This document shows positions 61,624-64,000 of a stretch of DNA of 64,000 nt, piece by piece. The first letter of the stretch is position 1. Each line of letters opens with the position of its first letter. The DNA is taken from NCBI RefSeq assembly GCF_009766085.1, contig NZ_LMUF01000044.1, positions 1 to 64,000 on the forward strand. Direction: 5' to 3'. The translations under genes were made by a program, and so were the position numbers. The notes below the pieces were generated by a model. The model saw only the letters and a list, made by a program, of their open reading frames with translations, was not told the origin of the DNA and did no database searches. This stretch comes from Burkholderia sp. S171 (GTDB taxonomy: Bacteria > Pseudomonadota > Gammaproteobacteria > Burkholderiales > Burkholderiaceae).

Positions 61624-63414
61624 ATGAGCTATAGAGCGCCAGTCAAGGACATGCTGTTCGTGATGAAGGAACTAGCCGATATAGAAAGCATCGCGGCGTT
61701 GCCAGGTTTCGAAGACGCCAGTCTCGACACCGCGCAGGCCGTACTCGAAGAAGCCGCGCGCTTTAACAACGAAGTCGTCGCGCCGTTGAACTTCGAAGGC
61801 GACAAGAACCCGAGCTTTTGGAAGAACGGCGAGGTCACGACCACGCCCGGTTTCAAAGAGGCTTTCCGCCAGTTCGGTGAGGGCGGCTGGCAGGGCGTGC
61901 TGCATCCGGTCGAGTACGAAGGCCAGGGGCTGCCCAAGCTGATCGCGACCCCCTGCATCGAGATGCTGAACGCGGCGAATTTGTCGTTCGCATTGTGCCC
62001 GCTGCTCACCGATGGCGCTATCGAAGCGCTGCTGACCGCCGGGACCGAGGAGCAAAAGCAGTTGTTCGTGCCGAAGCTGATTTCGGGCGAATGGACCGGC
62101 ACGATGAACCTCACGGAGCCGCAAGCCGGTTCCGATCTTGCGCTGGTCCGCACGCGCGCCGAGCCGCAGGGCGATGGCACGTTCAAGATCTTCGGCACGA
62201 AGATTTTTATCACCTACGGCGAGCACGATATGGCGAAGAATATCGTCCATCTCGTGCTGGCGCGCACGCCCAACGCGCCCGACGGCGTGAAGGGCATCTC
62301 GCTCTTCCTGGTGCCGAAGTTCATCACCGATAAAAACGGCACGCTCGGCGCTCGCAATGACGTGCATTGCGTATCGATCGAACACAAGCTCGGGATCAAG
62401 GCGAGTCCGACAGCCGTGCTGCAATTCGGCGATCACGGCGGCGCTATTGGCGAGTTGATTGGCGAGGAAAATCGCGGGTTGGAGTACATGTTCATCATGA
62501 TGAACGCGGCGCGCTTCGCGGTCGGACTGCAGGGCGTGGCTGTGTCGGAGCGGGCGTATCAGAAGGCCGTCGCGTTTGCGAAGGATCGCGTGCAAAGCCG
62601 GCCGGTCGATGGCTCCGCCAAACAGCCGGTGTCGATCATTCATCACCCCGACGTGCGCCGCATGCTTTTGACCATGCGCGCGCTGACGGAAGCGTCGCGC
62701 TCGCTCGCTTATGTAGCGGCGGCGCATTGCGATCTAGCGCATCACCACGCTGATGAAGCTGCGCGGGCCAGCCATCAGGCGATCTACGAGTTTCTTGTGC
62801 CGATCGTGAAGGGCTGGAGCACGGAGCTTTCCATCGATGTCGCGAGCCTCGGCGTGCAGGTCCACGGCGGCATGGGGTTCATCGAGGAAACGGGCGCGGC
62901 GCAGTATTACCGCGATGCCCGCATTCTCACCATCTACGAAGGCACGACCGCCATTCAGGCCAACGACCTGATCGGCCGCAAGACCGTGCGTGACGGTGGC
63001 GCGACCGCGCAGGCGATTCTTGCGCAGATGGATCAGACCATCGCGCAGCTAGCCGGACGTGAAGGGCAGGCGTTCACGTCGATGCATCGATATTTGAGCG
63101 CGGGAAGCTTGGCGTTGGCGCGGGTCTTCGAGTTCATGGTGGCCAAGGTGAAAAGCGATCCGAACGCGGTTTTTGCCGGCAGCGTTCCGTATCTGAAGCT
63201 GGCCGGCATTGTGTTGGGCGGATGGCAAATGGCGCGGGCGCTGTTGGTGGCGTCGGACAAGCGTAGTGAAGATGAAGCGTTTCATGGCGCCAAGATCGCG
63301 ACGGCCCAGTTTTTCGCGGAGCATATTTTGTCGCAAGCGCCGGGCATCGAAGCATCGATCGTCAGTGGCAACGGGCAAGAAGGGTATCTCGCGCTGAGCG
63401 AGGATCAGTTTTGA
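61624..63414 (+). CDS. Acyl-CoA dehydrogenase (long form, DmdC/AcdA-like)
   Basis: This 596-residue FAD enzyme introduces the alpha-beta double bond into an acyl-CoA and reduces ETF. MNLTEPQAGSDLALVRTRAE is the FAD/substrate motif (161-180), and the catalytic Glu439 is in RILTIYEGTTAIQAND. The VHGGMGFIEETGAAQYYRD segment is typical. An extra C-terminal domain beyond residue 460 marks it as one of the 590-residue type dehydrogenases related to 3-methylmercaptopropionyl-CoA dehydrogenase. GGGGGAG precedes ATG 61624. It receives ETF from the genes just upstream. Confidence 0.93.
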   Translation: MSYRAPVKDMLFVMKELADIESIAALPGFEDASLDTAQAVLEEAARFNNEVVAPLNFEGDKNPSFWKNGEVTTTPGFKEAFRQFGEGGWQGVLHPVEYEGQGLPKLIATPCIEMLNAANLSFALCPLLTDGAIEALLTAGTEEQKQLFVPKLISGEWTGTMNLTEPQAGSDLALVRTRAEPQGDGTFKIFGTKIFITYGEHDMAKNIVHLVLARTPNAPDGVKGISLFLVPKFITDKNGTLGARNDVHCVSIEHKLGIKASPTAVLQFGDHGGAIGELIGEENRGLEYMFIMMNAARFAVGLQGVAVSERAYQKAVAFAKDRVQSRPVDGSAKQPVSIIHHPDVRRMLLTMRALTEASRSLAYVAAAHCDLAHHHADEAARASHQAIYEFLVPIVKGWSTELSIDVASLGVQVHGGMGFIEETGAAQYYRDARILTIYEGTTAIQANDLIGRKTVRDGGATAQAILAQMDQTIAQLAGREGQAFTSMHRYLSAGSLALARVFEFMVAKVKSDPNAVFAGSVPYLKLAGIVLGGWQMARALLVASDKRSEDEAFHGAKIATAQFFAEHILSQAPGIEASIVSGNGQEGYLALSEDQF

Positions 63415-63625
63415 TTTGCTTGGGTTAGGCGGGGCTACGAAAATGCGGCCCCGGCTACGTGAGCATGCGCGTAAGGCGCAACCAGCATTCTCACCGTCTA
63501 GTCGGGGCGCAAATTTCCCTCAACACCGGGGCGACACGGGAGGACTGTTGTTCACACACGTTTTTGCCGTGTTCACGTAGCGGCACAAGCGTTCGCGCCG
63601 AACCGCAACAGCACTCGAAGTGGTG

Positions 63626-63640
63626 TAGGATTAAATCCTA
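63626..63640. promoter_or_regulatory. Perfect palindrome upstream of parD
   Basis: TAGGATT-A-AATCCTA is a 15-base perfect inverted repeat. It lies 23 bases before the antitoxin start, where an autoregulatory ParD operator is expected. Confidence 0.65.
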
Positions 63641-63663
63641 TTCGCTTCGCCGGAGTATTCAAT

Positions 63664-63933
63664 ATGCGTTCCACTCAACAATTCAGCATCACGCTGCCGA
63701 ACGAACTGGCTGAACTGGTCCGCGCCAAGGTTGAGAGCGGCGAATACGCGACTGATAGCGAGGTTATCCGCGACGGTTTGCGTACCCTGGCTGCCCGCGA
63801 CCGCGTTGTGGAGTCTTGGCTGCGTGACGAGGTCGGTCCGGCATATGACGCGCTCAAGGCAGATCCTTCGCGCGCGTTGACGGTTGACCAAGTGCGGGCG
63901 GCCCTAGTGGCCAAACGAAAGGCAAGGGACTAA
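63664..63933 (+). CDS. parD: ParD-type antitoxin (CC2985 / ribbon-helix-helix)
   Basis: This 89-residue protein has an N-terminal ribbon-helix-helix region (STQQFSITLPNELAELVRAKVESGEYATDSEVIRDGLRTLAARD). A helical C-terminal part (VESWLRDEVGPAYDALKADPSRALTVDQVRAALVAKRKARD) wraps the toxin in this family. It neutralises ParE and represses its own promoter. The ParE start lies 7 bases after the stop, giving a classical antitoxin-first operon. Confidence 0.92.
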   Translation: MRSTQQFSITLPNELAELVRAKVESGEYATDSEVIRDGLRTLAARDRVVESWLRDEVGPAYDALKADPSRALTVDQVRAALVAKRKARD

Positions 63934-63940
63934 TAGCCAG

Positions 63941-64000
63941 ATGGCGACATTCGGCATCAAGTTCGCCCCGGAGGCATTGGAGCAGCTCGAGAGCCTTGAG
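63941..64000 (+). CDS. parE: ParE/RelE-family toxin (start only)
   Basis: ATG 63941 opens a frame of 20 codons that runs off the window edge. Its start MATFGIKFAPEALEQLESLE matches the beta-strand/helix beginning of ParE/RelE toxins (F-x-P-EA-x3-L). It lies 7 bases after the antitoxin stop. The rest, including catalytic or gyrase-binding residues, cannot be seen. Confidence 0.75.
   Translation, partial: MATFGIKFAPEALEQLESLE

Overview
The window is GC-rich chromosomal DNA of a beta-proteobacterium. It most resembles the main chromosome of a Burkholderiaceae member (Paraburkholderia/Caballeronia/Burkholderia type). The basis is the conserved order gph-ubiG-ompA-gyrA-serC-pheA-hisC-tyrA-aroA-cmk-rpsA-ihfB-lapA-lapB-ugd-hldE-hldD-comEA-cysM, a tmRNA whose tag reads ANDETFALAA, and strongly GC-biased codon use. 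The genus is inferred from protein resemblance, not from a search.

Layout. 1-8 kb (accessory): the 5' part of a urea-binding protein gene (urtA) behind a sigma-54 type promoter and an NtrC-like site; a low-complexity Ig-like adhesin interrupted by one in-frame amber codon; an MFS transporter, SDR and aldehyde dehydrogenase set; then inorganic pyrophosphatase (ppa). 8-20.7 kb: a GIY-YIG protein, an acyltransferase, nadE-glnB, a CPA2 cation/proton antiporter, a class-I amidotransferase hydrolase with a 240-residue extension, two envelope proteins of unknown function, a GNAT and an organic-acid/proton symporter. 20.7-26 kb: a TPR glycosyltransferase-like protein, a zinc-type ArsR/CDF efflux operon with a visible operator, and an FAD monooxygenase. 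26-32.4 kb: the soluble NAD-dependent formate dehydrogenase operon fdsGBAD, divergent from a ModE/LysR-like regulator (fdsR). 32.4-36.1 kb: a small secreted peptide, ssrA (tmRNA), gph-ubiG and ompA.

36.8-56.1 kb is the housekeeping core: gyrA, a DUF2059 protein, then serine/aromatic amino acid/histidine genes (serC, pheA, hisC, tyrA, aroA), cmk, rpsA, ihfB, and envelope genes for LPS assembly and heptose synthesis (lapA, lapB, ugd, hldE, hldD), then comEA and cysM. 56.2-64 kb: the lytic transglycosylase MltB, a histone-deacetylase-like amidohydrolase, a monoacylglycerol-lipase-like hydrolase, etfBA with an acyl-CoA dehydrogenase (fatty acid or amino acid oxidation), and the start of a ParD/ParE toxin-antitoxin module cut by the window end.

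Most of the window is ordinary chromosome. The items most worth a second look are the urtA sigma-54/NtrC control region, the amber-interrupted adhesin, the extended PuuD-type hydrolase, the fully readable SmtB-like sensor and operator, Gln83 in GyrA, a rho-independent terminator sitting immediately before tyrA, an fds operon without fdsC, and perfect inverted repeats in front of etfBA and parDE. I found no CRISPR array, insertion sequence, rRNA or ordinary tRNA gene.
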